DNA from: an uncultured Ruminiclostridium sp.
GTDB taxonomy: Bacteria > Bacillota > Clostridia > Oscillospirales > Ruminococcaceae
Assembly: GCA_910588335.1 (NCBI GenBank)
Contig: CAJUQV010000021.1
Location: 1 to 59,851 of the forward strand
DNA: 59,851 bases
Direction: 5' to 3'
The notes beneath the pieces are model-generated. The model did no database searches, had not been told where the DNA came from, and saw nothing but the letters and a program-made list of their open reading frames with translations. Every line of letters begins with the position of its first letter. Position 1 is the stretch's first letter. Positions 16,924 to 26,461 of the stretch are shown in pieces. The translations under genes and the position numbers were made by a program.

Positions 16924-19494
16924 TCAATATCTACTGCTCTTTTTCTCCCCAAAGCTGTCGTCCAACACCACGTTTTTTTCCGCCGCCTGACGCCTTCCGT
17001 AGATAAGCGAAGGGCTAACGCCGGTATTTTTCATTATAGCGTCCATAACATGCTTTGTTTTATGAGAAAGAGGTACGCCGTCCGGGTCAAGAGGAAGGTT
17101 TTCTTCCTCAAAGCCATCATTTCTTTCGATACTGTCAAGAATTCTGGCAAATTCGTCCGAAATTCCATTTGCGTTTCCGCCGCTTTCCTTTTTGTGAGGC
17201 GCGGACTGTGAAACGGGCATATCGTTGACCGTTTTATAGGCGTTTACCACTTTGGCGGCGCGATTTGTCTCGGCGTTTTTTTCTTTGGCTTCCGAGTTTT
17301 CACGCGCATGTTTATTGTTTTTTCCTTCCATTTCTTCAGGCCTCGATCGAATTATTTCTTCCTGAGCCGTCTCCGACGGCTTATCGGAATCGTTAAGCGA
17401 AAAATTTAACCTTGTTCCTCCGTAAGCGCTGTTGGCGGAATATCTGCTGTAAGCGCTGTTTTTCGGATCTGGTTTTTTTTCGGAACTTATGGAAGTAACT
17501 GATTCGTCGATTTTTTCATCGTCCGACGACGGATTATTTTGTGCGTAATTTAACTTCGGCTCATTAACTTTTTCCGCCGATAGGGTATCCGACGGACTTA
17601 AAACGCTCTCCTTTACGTTTCTCTTTTCGCTTTCGGCAAAAAGATCCTTGAAGCCGTCGCTGTCGGTGGGAATTTTTTCCCCGACGGACATTGCGGGAAC
17701 AGGAAGCTTTACCTTCGGTGCTATGGATTTAGGAAGTTCCGGCTCGTCATCAGTCTCCGAAAAATCTTCAAACTGATCCAGATCGGGAAGAAAGTGAGTT
17801 TCCTCGCCCACTCCGGAAACGGGCTTTTCGGTCTTCCTGCGGGTATCCTCGGCGGCATTCTCGGCTATTGAGCGTATTGCGGCGCCCGTGTTTTCACCTG
17901 TGCTTTCGGCGCTTCCGCCAAGAGAGAAGTCCTCTCCCAAATAAACGTCCTTTTTTACGGCGTTTGTCTCTCCCGTGCTGATTGGACGTGCGGGCATTTC
18001 GCGGTATACGGATGGATCGGCTCCCCTTATTATTTTAGCGACAACGGGAGGCGGAGGAGCGACGGGCGCTTTTTTCTCTACATCGGGAATGGGGCTTTCC
18101 TCCCCCCGTTCTATCGGCTTCAATGCTCCGCTTTGTTCCAGTTCCTTCCTGTCTATCCGCGTAAACTGATACGGCTTTATCTTCTTTCCGTCGGGGGAAG
18201 TCTCCTCAATCTCTTGCTCCTGAGGCTCCGCGGACTCTTCCCTCTCGACAGGGGGAGGGAAGGAAAACTGATTCGTATAGGATACAAAGTCGTCAAAATC
18301 GGAGGGTCGGGCTTCGCCGTTAAACACCTTTGTCTTAATCACGTTAAAATAGCCCAGCCACTCGGTGAAATCCCGCTGGCTGATATTTTTTCCCACTCTT
18401 TCGGATATATCTTTGTAAAGACTGTCGGACTTTTCCTTAAGCATATCAAGCTCTTCGGGTGTGGGGGGATCAAATTTGGGCTGCTCCATTATCTCGCGAC
18501 AGGTACTGCCGTCACGATGAACGGCGTCGCAATATTCGGAGGTATAATAGTCGTCCCTTATATAAAACTCATTGCAGCGGCGGCAGCGCTGCAAGAACGC
18601 GCCGCTGCTTATAAGCGAGTCTATTTCAAGATCGATTATAGCTTTGAAACCTGAAGGAACGTATACCTTTTCGGGCACCTTCACCATTGATTTTATTATG
18701 GTATTGACTACATTGTCGGAATGATCGGGAAGATAGCTTTTTATTGCGCCGAACGCGTCCATGGACTCCCAATCGGCAATCGCTCCCTCTTCCTTGGAAA
18801 TGTAAGGCTGACTTTCGGCAAAGTGGACGTTCTTAAACAAGTTGCGCATTATCTCCTTGGCGGCGCCGCTGAATACAAACGGGGAGCTTGAAAGCCTTCC
18901 GGGGCGGTACACCTTTACGGAGCTGACGGTGTCCAGCGAATAGCCCTGTTCGTTTGCCGCCACACTGAACATAAGATCGAAAACGTTAAGTCTGCCCACA
19001 GCCTCTTCAAGCTTGTTAAGCTTACAGCTGAACACGTAATCAAGTTTTTTTTGGGCATACTCCTGAACCTTAAGCAGATTCGTCCAGCGATTTATAGCAC
19101 GATGAGCCCTGTATTCGGAAAGGCGCTGGAATACCACCTTCTCAAATGGAGTTTTACACTCTATAAAGCTGTTCCAAAGAGTTGAAACGCTCATTTCCCC
19201 TTGACGGCAGATATAGTCTATCCAGCAGTCCACCACTATCTTGTCGAATATCCCTCTCATATTGTTCTCATAATAGCGGTGACAGCCGGATATGGAATTT
19301 CTTATGACATTTACCTCATCGACGGGGTACTCGCCGGTTTTCATACAGTCGCGGCAAAGCTGATTGCAGTCCTCGGCAAAATGAGTAAAATCAAACTTGC
19401 AAAAGCCTAACAAATTCGAGGGTACGTTTACCTGATATATATCGTTGGAGCTTTTGCCCGCTATGTTTAATACGCAAGGTGTGTGTAAATTCAT
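16924..19494 (-). CDS. 856-aa protein with central four-Cys zinc finger and long disordered tail
   Basis: The N-terminal 400 residues are globular and helical and resemble the DUF6076 type found in Clostridia. Near residues 302-330 lies RCRRCNEFYIRDDYYTSEYC, a CxxC...C zinc-finger pattern followed by a further Cys pair. From about 420 onward the sequence is Pro/Glu/Ser-rich and low complexity. It ends in a short folded-looking segment (DEFARILDSIER, HVMDAIMKNTGVSPSLIYGRR). No signal peptide or membrane helix is seen, so it is cytoplasmic. It starts with ATG at 19494 and is followed upstream on the same strand by a membrane protein gene 104 bases away. The function is unknown and the DUF assignment is tentative. 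Confidence 0.7.
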   Translation of the reverse strand: MNLHTPCVLNIAGKSSNDIYQVNVPSNLLGFCKFDFTHFAEDCNQLCRDCMKTGEYPVDEVNVIRNSISGCHRYYENNMRGIFDKIVVDCWIDYICRQGEMSVSTLWNSFIECKTPFEKVVFQRLSEYRAHRAINRWTNLLKVQEYAQKKLDYVFSCKLNKLEEAVGRLNVFDLMFSVAANEQGYSLDTVSSVKVYRPGRLSSSPFVFSGAAKEIMRNLFKNVHFAESQPYISKEEGAIADWESMDAFGAIKSYLPDHSDNVVNTIIKSMVKVPEKVYVPSGFKAIIDLEIDSLISSGAFLQRCRRCNEFYIRDDYYTSEYCDAVHRDGSTCREIMEQPKFDPPTPEELDMLKEKSDSLYKDISERVGKNISQRDFTEWLGYFNVIKTKVFNGEARPSDFDDFVSYTNQFSFPPPVEREESAEPQEQEIEETSPDGKKIKPYQFTRIDRKELEQSGALKPIERGEESPIPDVEKKAPVAPPPPVVAKIIRGADPSVYREMPARPISTGETNAVKKDVYLGEDFSLGGSAESTGENTGAAIRSIAENAAEDTRRKTEKPVSGVGEETHFLPDLDQFEDFSETDDEPELPKSIAPKVKLPVPAMSVGEKIPTDSDGFKDLFAESEKRNVKESVLSPSDTLSAEKVNEPKLNYAQNNPSSDDEKIDESVTSISSEKKPDPKNSAYSRYSANSAYGGTRLNFSLNDSDKPSETAQEEIIRSRPEEMEGKNNKHARENSEAKEKNAETNRAAKVVNAYKTVNDMPVSQSAPHKKESGGNANGISDEFARILDSIERNDGFEEENLPLDPDGVPLSHKTKHVMDAIMKNTGVSPSLIYGRRQAAEKNVVLDDSFGEKKSSRY

Positions 19495-19598
19495 ACTGAT
19501 CTCTTTTCGGCATTATTTTTGGCTCAATTTAAACAAATTAGGGGGGCGTTGGGAAAACATCGGAAAAAGCCTAAACACAATGCTTCCCAAAAAATCGT

Positions 19599-20501
19599 TC
19601 ATTCGGCAGCCGAAGTTTCGGTACCGGCTTCCAAAGGAGCTTCGGAACCGGCGGAGGACGCTTCGGTAATCGTAATACGGGCGGGAGGCGCCTTAGTGGT
19701 AGTTTCCTCCGTTTCCTCCTCTTCATCGGCTTCGGGAGGGGCGAAAAGCTCCTCCATTTCAACCGTTTTTCCGTCTATATATAAAATATCGTCAGACACC
19801 CAGCGGGGATTCGGCGCCGCGTTTTCGTATGCGGTAGCCAATACTTTTCTGCACCCGAAGGATCTACGGAATGTAACGAACGGATACTCCTCGTCTTTAT
19901 AGGCTTCCTCCACATAGTATTCGGTTATTAACAAACCGTCTCTCTCCTTTGTGTAATTCACCAAACGATAGCGGCCGTCGGCGCTTATAAGATAATCGAG
20001 GCTGCGCGCGGAATAATCCAGTTCCTGATCCTCTTCGTAAATCTGATCCGCCAAAACGTATCTCAGGGAAATGCCGAAATTAAGAAACACACTGTAAACC
20101 AGACCGCCCACCACAAACATCATAAGGAAAAGCGTCCCCGCCACCGTTTTAAAGGATTCGCCCACCCCGCAGGCTAGGAAAATCACGACGGATACCACAA
20201 CGGGAGGTATTATAATATGCCACTGGCCAAAGCCAACTATCATTATAACAAAGGCTTCCAGAGGAATCAGTACGGCAGTGATAATCGTCGGTATCTGCTT
20301 TCTTGTAAAAAACATAAGTACGGCAAAAAGAAAATTCACAAACACATACATTATGGTAAGTGTGGTTGCGTTTTCCGTTTCAAGATAACTTGTGAACACC
20401 AACTGCGCGATCTTGCCCAAGAAAAAGACGTATATCAATGACAGAAAGGATATTCCCAAGAGAAACCATTTATTTTTTAAAAATTTTAAAAACTTGTCCA
20501 T
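19599..20501 (-). CDS. Multi-pass membrane protein of unknown function
   Basis: 300 aa. The first 150 residues hold about five hydrophobic helices: KWFLLGISFLSLIYVFFLG, then TIMYVFVNFLFAVLMFF, ITAVLIPLEAFVIMIVGFG, IIPPVVVSVVIFLACG and LFLMMFVVGGLVYSVF. A soluble domain of about 110 residues follows (DYLISADGRYRLVNYTKE, RRSFGCRKVL). The tail is Glu/Thr/Ala-rich. I do not recognise a family. It lies directly upstream of the 856-aa gene on the same strand and may be co-transcribed with it. An ATG at 20501 has an AAAGGA-like site before it. Confidence 0.75.
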   Translation of the reverse strand: MDKFLKFLKNKWFLLGISFLSLIYVFFLGKIAQLVFTSYLETENATTLTIMYVFVNFLFAVLMFFTRKQIPTIITAVLIPLEAFVIMIVGFGQWHIIIPPVVVSVVIFLACGVGESFKTVAGTLFLMMFVVGGLVYSVFLNFGISLRYVLADQIYEEDQELDYSARSLDYLISADGRYRLVNYTKERDGLLITEYYVEEAYKDEEYPFVTFRRSFGCRKVLATAYENAAPNPRWVSDDILYIDGKTVEMEELFAPPEADEEEETEETTTKAPPARITITEASSAGSEAPLEAGTETSAAE

Positions 20502-20788
20502 TTTATGCTCATTCCTTTCCTCTTGAGGAAGTGTCTGTGCCTAAAGCACAAACGCGGCGGGTTTAAAAGAACTTATTTTTCAAGTCCTTTCAAACTTTAT
20601 TCCTTTATTTTCAATTCAAAAATTATATTGCAAAAAGTACACCTTATATTGTATAACAAAACGGAAAAAATTTCAAGTAAAATTAAACTATTTCATCTTT
20701 TTTATAGAAAAAAATGGATTTTTATGCAATAAAACGGGTATTTTCTAAAATTTTTCGGAATATTTGCCGTGCTTTTGCGAAATTTGAA

Positions 20789-20817
20789 TTGACATAAAGT
20801 TAAATATGTACTATAAT
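20789..20817 (+). promoter_or_regulatory. Promoter of the GNAT-lipoprotein pair
   Basis: Consensus sigma-A promoter: TTGACA, 17 bases, TATAAT, about 50 bases upstream of the GNAT start. Confidence 0.85.
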
Positions 20818-20867
20818 AATAAATTGTTAAATCACAAAAACATAAAAAACAGGAATCGGACAGCAAT

Positions 20868-21350
20868 ATGAATTTTATAATAAGAGAAGCCGCTCCCGCC
20901 GACTACCGCGGAATAAAAGAAATTTACGCCCAAGGCATAGAAAGCGGAACCGCAACTTTCAGAACAAGGGTTCCCGAATACGAAGAATGGGACGGGTCTC
21001 ATCTGCCTTTTTGTCGTTATGTGGCGGAAAAGGAGGGAATTATTATAGGCTGGACTTCGCTCACATTAGGGCTTACCCGCGGCGCATACAGAGGTGTGGC
21101 GGAACTCAGCATTTATGTAAGGGACGGTTACAGGAGGCACGGCGTAGGCTTCGCGCTTATTGAGGAGGTTAAAAGGAACGCCTCCGAATTTGGCATCTGG
21201 ACTCTGGAATCCAGAATATGCCGCAGGAATACTGGCAGTATCCGCCTGCATGAAAAGTGCGGATTCCGTATGGTGGGAATAAGGGAAAGAATCGCCATGG
21301 ATATGTTCGGCGAATGGCAGGATACCGTGGAAATGGAATACAGGATATAG
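20868..21350 (+). CDS. GNAT family N-acetyltransferase (phosphinothricin acetyltransferase-like)
   Basis: 160 aa. Transfers acetyl from acetyl-CoA to an amine. The pattern fits the Pat/Bar-like group: IREAAPADYRGIKEIYAQGI at the N-terminus, then ESGTATFRT. The acetyl-CoA pyrophosphate loop is YRRHGVGFALIEE and the end has RLHEKCGFRMVGI. Members acetylate phosphinothricin, methionine sulfoximine or related amino-acid analogues; the true substrate here is unknown. A consensus promoter lies just upstream, and a lipoprotein gene follows 41 bases after the stop. Confidence 0.88.
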   Translation: MNFIIREAAPADYRGIKEIYAQGIESGTATFRTRVPEYEEWDGSHLPFCRYVAEKEGIIIGWTSLTLGLTRGAYRGVAELSIYVRDGYRRHGVGFALIEEVKRNASEFGIWTLESRICRRNTGSIRLHEKCGFRMVGIRERIAMDMFGEWQDTVEMEYRI

Positions 21351-21391
21351 GCAGCACCGCAAACACGCGTTGGAGGCGTTTTATATTTTAT

Positions 21392-22150
21392 ATGAAGAAA
21401 AAATATTATCATTCGGTGGTTTTGTTCGCCGTATGTATATCGGCAGTACTGCTCGGCAGCTGCGCTTTTAACCCCGCCGAAATCCCCTTTTCGGAACCGT
21501 CCGAACAGACCTATTACACAGATGTTGTTTCTCCCGATCGTTTCCCCGAACCGGCGGGAAACGCCGAGCAAAAATATAGAGGAACAGATCAAATACCGGA
21601 AACGACGGAAGTGCCGGACATATGTCTATTGGAGGTCTATGAGGATTTCGGTGAGGCAGGCGAAAAACTTCAGACGGATATTCTGGATTTCGGAGTCCGC
21701 GCTAAGGTTCGGATGTGTAAAATATATGACTCTTGTGTTTTGCAGGCAAACATATTTCTTGCCAACGAGGAAGACTGGAATTCAACCGGCGGTCTTGTCA
21801 AAACGTTCATAGAAGGCGGGGACGGCAATTCCGTTCAATCCCGTAAGGAGAATCCCGACGAAGCCATACAACCCGTCGGACAGTACGTACTTTTAAACCC
21901 CGACGAAGAAAAAACCGCTCTTTTCACTGAATACGAAACGGATAAGATTTCTCAAAAATCCTATTTCAGCGAAAAATTGCAAAGCGACATTCATTTATAT
22001 TTCGGAAAATATGCCGAATCCGATAATACCACGGCAATGATTGCGTCTGCGGTCACAGAATATAACGGCGCCGTTTACAAATTGAATTTCGAAATCAGAG
22101 ATTTTAAAAGTATGGAAGATTTTGAAACAAACGCAAAAAAAATAATATGA
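21392..22150 (+). CDS. Lipoprotein of unknown function
   Basis: 252 aa from the ATG at 21392. The reading frame extends further upstream, but that part overlaps the GNAT gene and precedes the signal sequence. It begins MKKKYYHSVVLFAVCISAV and ends the signal peptide in the lipobox LLGSC, so it should be lipid-anchored outside the membrane. The mature part is acidic, with no family I recognise. GGAGG lies about 16 bases before the ATG, which is long, so start efficiency may be low. It is probably co-transcribed with the GNAT. Confidence 0.75.
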   Translation: MKKKYYHSVVLFAVCISAVLLGSCAFNPAEIPFSEPSEQTYYTDVVSPDRFPEPAGNAEQKYRGTDQIPETTEVPDICLLEVYEDFGEAGEKLQTDILDFGVRAKVRMCKIYDSCVLQANIFLANEEDWNSTGGLVKTFIEGGDGNSVQSRKENPDEAIQPVGQYVLLNPDEEKTALFTEYETDKISQKSYFSEKLQSDIHLYFGKYAESDNTTAMIASAVTEYNGAVYKLNFEIRDFKSMEDFETNAKKII

Positions 22151-22305
22151 AAGTACGGTATGCGCCCTGACTCAACATAAAAAGGCAAAATGCCAACCTG
22201 CCGCTCTCTTTTCACTCTGCAAAAGATCGGATATGTTTCCCACGCTTCCGCTCTTTACGTCCGCAAAACAGACAAACAAGAATATGTCTTCATAAGATAT
22301 TTCAC

Positions 22306-22359
22306 ACCAATCCCTTTTTAAACTGACGTAATACCCACAGTTTAAAAAGGGATTGGTAT
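22306..22359. repeat. Repeat G1: 54-bp palindromic element
   Basis: ACCAATCCCTTTTTAAACTG pairs with CAGTTTAAAAAGGGATTGGT around ACGTAATACC. It is the best-preserved copy of family G and gives a 20-bp stem. It lies in a 590-base gene-free stretch after the lipoprotein gene. Confidence 0.75.
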
Positions 22360-22408
22360 CATACATTTTTTCGACAGATTTTAAAACGCCCCGGCGGGAC
22401 GTTTTAAA

Positions 22409-22446
22409 ACAGGGGAAGCCCTGCAAGAGAGGGCTTCCCCTGTTTT
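22409..22446. repeat. Repeat F1: strong GC hairpin
   Basis: AACAGGGGAAGCCCT and AGGGCTTCCCCTGTT flank a short GCAAGAG loop. The same hairpin occurs at 57103-57134, and in both places GAGCTTTTTACAGCC follows within about 60 bases. A second hairpin at 22461-22486 (ACCCTGCGAGG / CCTCGCAGGGT) lies between. It could terminate the GNAT-lipoprotein transcript. Confidence 0.65.
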
Positions 22447-22540
22447 AAATAGGTAATTTCACCCTGCGAGGTTTACCTCGCAGGGTAATGAGCTTTTTAC
22501 AGCCCCTTTGGTATAAAAACAGCCTCAAGAAAAACGTATT

Positions 22541-22659
22541 TAATACTGTTAACCAATTAAAAAATGGAAAAAACGGTTTTTAATTGGTTAACAGTGCTTC
22601 GGGTGTAATAACCATTTTGACTATGATTTTATCTTGTGTCAAAATGGTTATTAGTATAA
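22541..22659 (+). repeat. Repeat C1: 119-bp double-hairpin element
   Basis: Two perfect palindromes in series: CTGTTAACCAATTAAAAA with its inverse, then TAATAACCATTTTGAC with its inverse, joined by TGCTTCGGGTG. The outer ends are TAATAC and GTATAA. It appears identical to C2 at 51791 and nearly identical to C3 at 59404, all in the same orientation. Confidence 0.85.
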
Positions 22660-22740
22660 GTTTACGTAATCCCTTTTCAAAAGGCGGCGGCAACCACGCA
22701 GGCAGTAGCCTTCGGTCTCCCTCTGACACTTGGAAATAAA

Positions 22741-23559
22741 TCAAAATTTATTTCCGCACTGTTTGCAAAAAGACGCGTCAATACTGTTTTCGGTGCCGCA
22801 GGCGCTGCAGAACTTATGAGTAACCTTCGGTTTTTCCTGCACGGCGGTAACAACCGGCGCGGGCGCGGAAGCGGGCGCAGGAGAGGAAGATATCGGGTCA
22901 AGTATAGGCTCGGCTGCGGACTTAACCGACTGAGCCGGCTGAATGGGGGGCTGCTGCATATTCTGCCCGTACTGAGCGGGCTGCTGAGGCTGTCCGTAGT
23001 AGGGCTGCCGCACAGGCGCGGGCTTAGGCGGAAGCGTCGCTTGAAAATAAGTCCACACGATAAAAGTAAGGAATCCCACCGCGGCCAATTCCAACAGCGA
23101 AAAAAATATGCCCAACAAAGCTCCTCCGAAAACAGAGCCGAAAAAGCCGTATTTTACCGTCTGAATCATATAGGCGATACTGTGTATGAAACAGATAAAA
23201 CTGAACAGTGAAACCGCAGACATAGCCACGGCAAGCGGCAAAAGCTTCTTTTTTGAAAGAGCAAAGAATCCGAATATGACCGATACAACGCCGAAGGGAA
23301 TCCGGAAGTTGCCCGCAGACATAAGTATTATTGAAAGCAGCACGCATATACCGGTTACAACGTAGGAAAAAATCTCGGAATTTTTCTCTATAAAGTTCAG
23401 AATGGGATCGGCCTTAAGAGCTTGCGCTATCTTGTCTCCGAGATTGTTTACGGCGTCCGTCTTCTGTTTTTTTACAGACGCGGGGTCGACGCGGGGTTTC
23501 TGAGGCGGTATGTAAGGATGTGGCATTTGCCCGTTGGGCTGCTGATACTGATTGTTCAT
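22741..23559 (-). CDS. Membrane protein with C-terminal zinc ribbon
   Basis: 272 aa from the ATG at 23559; GGAAAGGA precedes it, and an upstream in-frame ATG (23595) has no such site. Order: a Gln/Pro-rich N-terminus, a soluble stretch, and four hydrophobic helices (IFSYVVTGICVLLSIILM, FGVVSVIFGFFAL, AVAMSAVSLFSFICFIHS, LLELAAVGFLTFIVWTYF). Then come a Pro/Gln/Ala-rich linker and a final zinc ribbon (CSACGTENSIDASFCKQCG, two CxxC knuckles). Such zinc-ribbon membrane proteins are common in Clostridia and poorly understood. It is a single gene. Confidence 0.8.
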   Translation of the reverse strand: MNNQYQQPNGQMPHPYIPPQKPRVDPASVKKQKTDAVNNLGDKIAQALKADPILNFIEKNSEIFSYVVTGICVLLSIILMSAGNFRIPFGVVSVIFGFFALSKKKLLPLAVAMSAVSLFSFICFIHSIAYMIQTVKYGFFGSVFGGALLGIFFSLLELAAVGFLTFIVWTYFQATLPPKPAPVRQPYYGQPQQPAQYGQNMQQPPIQPAQSVKSAAEPILDPISSSPAPASAPAPVVTAVQEKPKVTHKFCSACGTENSIDASFCKQCGNKF

Positions 23560-23599
23560 TGTAATTCCTTTCCGTAAATGAGTTAGCTTAAACAAGCTG

Positions 23600-23690
23600 C
23601 CGGAATTGCTTTGCGATTCAGAGGTTCAACGGGTGATTATCCCTCTGCCGCCTAAGAGGCGGGGACATACGGCAGCGATTATATTGAATC
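23600..23690. repeat. Repeat E1: degenerate element with CGCCTAAGAGGCGGG core
   Basis: Contains CCGGAATTGCTTTGCGATTC, CGGGTGATTATCC and GCCGCCTAAGAGGCGGGGA. Related blocks are found at 35490-35650 and 44190-44290. The CGCC/GGCG core makes a small hairpin. It lies between two divergent genes, upstream of the PBP promoter. Confidence 0.5.
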
Positions 23691-23810
23691 CTAAACGCAC
23701 ATTTCATAGTACATTTTAGCATAATTATACTATTTTTATGTCATATTGTCAATAGTATTGGTAAATTTCACATTAGTTTAAGTTAAATTTCTGAAAATGT
23801 TAAAAAGTAC

Positions 23811-23839
23811 TTAACATTTCAGCAAAAATGTGGTATACT
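23811..23839 (+). promoter_or_regulatory. Promoter of the class A PBP gene
   Basis: -35 TTAACA, 17 bases, -10 TATACT. Its position means an in-frame ATG at 23828 would lie before the transcription start, supporting the start at 23915. Confidence 0.65.
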
Positions 23840-23914
23840 AAAACAGAAAATACGCGGAAAAAGCATATATTTTTCCGTAAACCCGCTTATGAGCAGTACT
23901 TATTGGTGAATAAT

Positions 23915-26434
23915 ATGAATAACGACAAAAAAGTAAAATATGTAAAAATAGGCGACGAAAGTGATTCCGCCTTAAAAAAGAAAAAAAAGAAACAGCATCG
24001 CGGAGCCGTTTTGGAGCCGGAAAAGATCACACCGTTGCGGGTAATAGGAAAAAGCGTCGGTATAATAGGAACTACGGTCGCCGCAATGCTGCTGGTAATA
24101 ATAATAGCAATATGTATTATTATTACGGGACTTGCCCTTTACGTCACGCAGTTTGCGGAAACGGACTTTGACGTGAGCCTTGAGGATGCGGAGCTTAATT
24201 CCTCCACCTTCCTTTACGCCTATGACGCGGCGGGGAACGAGGTGGCGCTGAAGCAGCTCAGCACCGACGAAAACCGCGTGCTTATAAAGCTCAGCGATCT
24301 GCCGCAACACGTTATCAACGCATTTATATCAGTAGAAGACGCGCGCTTTCTTGAACACGACGGAGTGGACTGGAAAAGAACCGTGGCGGTCACGGTAAGA
24401 ATGGTGGCCGAGGGTGGAACCGACGGCGGTTCCACCATTACCCAGCAGCTTGTAAGAGATATCACGGGCGATAAAGAAGTAAGCATAGGGCGCAAGCTCA
24501 GAGAAATATTCCGTGCTCTGGAACTGGAAAAAAAGTACTCAAAAAACGAGATACTGGAAAGCTATCTTAATCGTATACCTTTAGGCGGCGTTACCTTCGG
24601 CATCGCTTCGGCTTCAATGAGATACTTTGACAAGACCCCCGACCAACTGACCATAGCCGAAGCGGCGATACTGGCGGGAATAGTGCGCTCCCCCTCAATC
24701 AGAAATCCCTACGCAAATCTCACCAAAACCAGAGAGGGGCAGGTTAACGCTCTTAACAAAATGTACGAATACGGCTACATCTCCACCCAGGAGTACAACG
24801 ACGCCATAAACGAAAAAGTACGGTTCCGCCTTCCCGTCAAGGGCGACGATTTCGGCTATGTGGACGAGCGCTATAACGAATATTACGGAATACAGGACGA
24901 GGACGATGAGGACGACGATCTGTATTACGAAAATGTTTCCTGGGAGGAACTAGGAGTTGAGGACGCAGATTCCTATACTCCGTACAAATGGAACGGCGAC
25001 TATGAGGTGAGCCAGAACTGGTACGTGGACGCGGCAATAAACCAGATAATAAAGGATCTGGCGGAGCTTAAGGGCATAACAAACGACGCGGCTAAGGAGC
25101 TGTTCTATAAGGGCGGCTTCAAAGCGTATCTGAATATGGATATGGATATGCAGAACAAGCTGGAGGAAATGTTCAGGGATCCGTCCCTTGTTCTTAAATC
25201 CTATAACCCCGATACCGTTTACGATTCACCCGACACGGTGGCCAACGAAGCGGAGCTGGCGAGACAAAACACCATTCAGGCTTCCTTTATTATAACCGAT
25301 TACAGCGGCACCGTACTGGCGCTGGTAGGTGGACTGGGAGAAAAAGAAGGCGACAACTGTTTTAACCGCGCCACAATGGATCCCCAGATCATAGGCTCCA
25401 CAATAAAGCCTTTGGCGGTGTATTCCGTTGCAATAGAAAACAATATAATCACCTATTCCACAATGCTTAAAAACCAGTCGGGAAAAATCCCCGCTGCCGC
25501 TTTCGGACCGGGCCCCTATAACAATGTATTCGGCTACGACCCGGAGGACAACACGGTGCGCTGGCCCCATAACTACGCTGAAGAGTTAGGATTCGGAGAC
25601 GAAAAGTTCTACCCGTCCTGGTACGCGGTGCAAGAATCCCTCAATACCATTGCCGTAAACGTTTTAAGCCGCGTAGGAATACAAAAGGCATATACTCAGC
25701 TTTCGGAAAAGCTTCACTTTACCCTTGACCCGGTCAACGATATGTCTTATTCACCTCTCGCTCTGGGTTCTATCACTGAAGGCGTAACGCTGACACAGCT
25801 TGCCTCCGCTTACGCCATAATGGGCAACGGCGGCCTTTATTACGAGCCTTATCTTTACTCTAAAGTGGTTGACAGCGACGGAAGAACGGTTTTATCTCAG
25901 GACGCGGTGGGAGAAAGAATAATTTCATCCGACACCTCTTATATCACCAACAGAATGATGAGAATGGTTGTGGCGGGAACAAACCTTTACGGTTCCGGAC
26001 GTCACGCCAATTTGGAAAACATTGAGGTTGTGGGAAAAACCGGTACGGCCAACGACGAATCAACATTATCCTTCGTGGGACTTACGCCCCGATACGTGGC
26101 TTGTTACAGAATAAGCAGAGACAACCATAAGCCCATTTACAAAACCGACAACTGGAACACAGTTCCGGCGGTCTGGGGAAATGTAATGAAGGAGATTACG
26201 GCGGGAGAGCCGGCTCAGACGTTCGTTCCCGACCCCGATGTGATTACTTTAAACTACTGTACAGGAACGGGGCTTATCGCGGGAGAAAACTGTCCCGAAA
26301 CGCGTATAGGCTACTACAGAAAGAGCAATATCCCACAGAAGTGCAGCGGAAAAAGCCATAATCTTTCAGACGACGCGTTTCTTATTGACTTCTGGGAAAA
26401 TTACGATACGGGTGAAATACCGCTTTACGATTGA
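23915..26434 (+). CDS. Class A penicillin-binding protein (PBP1a type)
   Basis: 839 aa from the ATG at 23915. It polymerises and cross-links peptidoglycan outside the membrane. Order: a short basic cytoplasmic tail (KKKKKK), one membrane helix (near 50-75), and a GT51 glycosyltransferase with Glu141 in FISVEDARFLEHDG and GGSTITQQL. The transpeptidase follows, with Ser495 in STIKPL, SLN at 575-577 and KTGTA at 708. An acidic insert (DEDDEDDDLYYEN) separates the two domains. The ribosome site is weak. It lies upstream of the RNA methyltransferase gene with a 27-base gap. Confidence 0.93.
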   Translation: MNNDKKVKYVKIGDESDSALKKKKKKQHRGAVLEPEKITPLRVIGKSVGIIGTTVAAMLLVIIIAICIIITGLALYVTQFAETDFDVSLEDAELNSSTFLYAYDAAGNEVALKQLSTDENRVLIKLSDLPQHVINAFISVEDARFLEHDGVDWKRTVAVTVRMVAEGGTDGGSTITQQLVRDITGDKEVSIGRKLREIFRALELEKKYSKNEILESYLNRIPLGGVTFGIASASMRYFDKTPDQLTIAEAAILAGIVRSPSIRNPYANLTKTREGQVNALNKMYEYGYISTQEYNDAINEKVRFRLPVKGDDFGYVDERYNEYYGIQDEDDEDDDLYYENVSWEELGVEDADSYTPYKWNGDYEVSQNWYVDAAINQIIKDLAELKGITNDAAKELFYKGGFKAYLNMDMDMQNKLEEMFRDPSLVLKSYNPDTVYDSPDTVANEAELARQNTIQASFIITDYSGTVLALVGGLGEKEGDNCFNRATMDPQIIGSTIKPLAVYSVAIENNIITYSTMLKNQSGKIPAAAFGPGPYNNVFGYDPEDNTVRWPHNYAEELGFGDEKFYPSWYAVQESLNTIAVNVLSRVGIQKAYTQLSEKLHFTLDPVNDMSYSPLALGSITEGVTLTQLASAYAIMGNGGLYYEPYLYSKVVDSDGRTVLSQDAVGERIISSDTSYITNRMMRMVVAGTNLYGSGRHANLENIEVVGKTGTANDESTLSFVGLTPRYVACYRISRDNHKPIYKTDNWNTVPAVWGNVMKEITAGEPAQTFVPDPDVITLNYCTGTGLIAGENCPETRIGYYRKSNIPQKCSGKSHNLSDDAFLIDFWENYDTGEIPLYD

Positions 26435-26461
26435 TTGACGCCAAAAAGAAAGGATCCCAAA

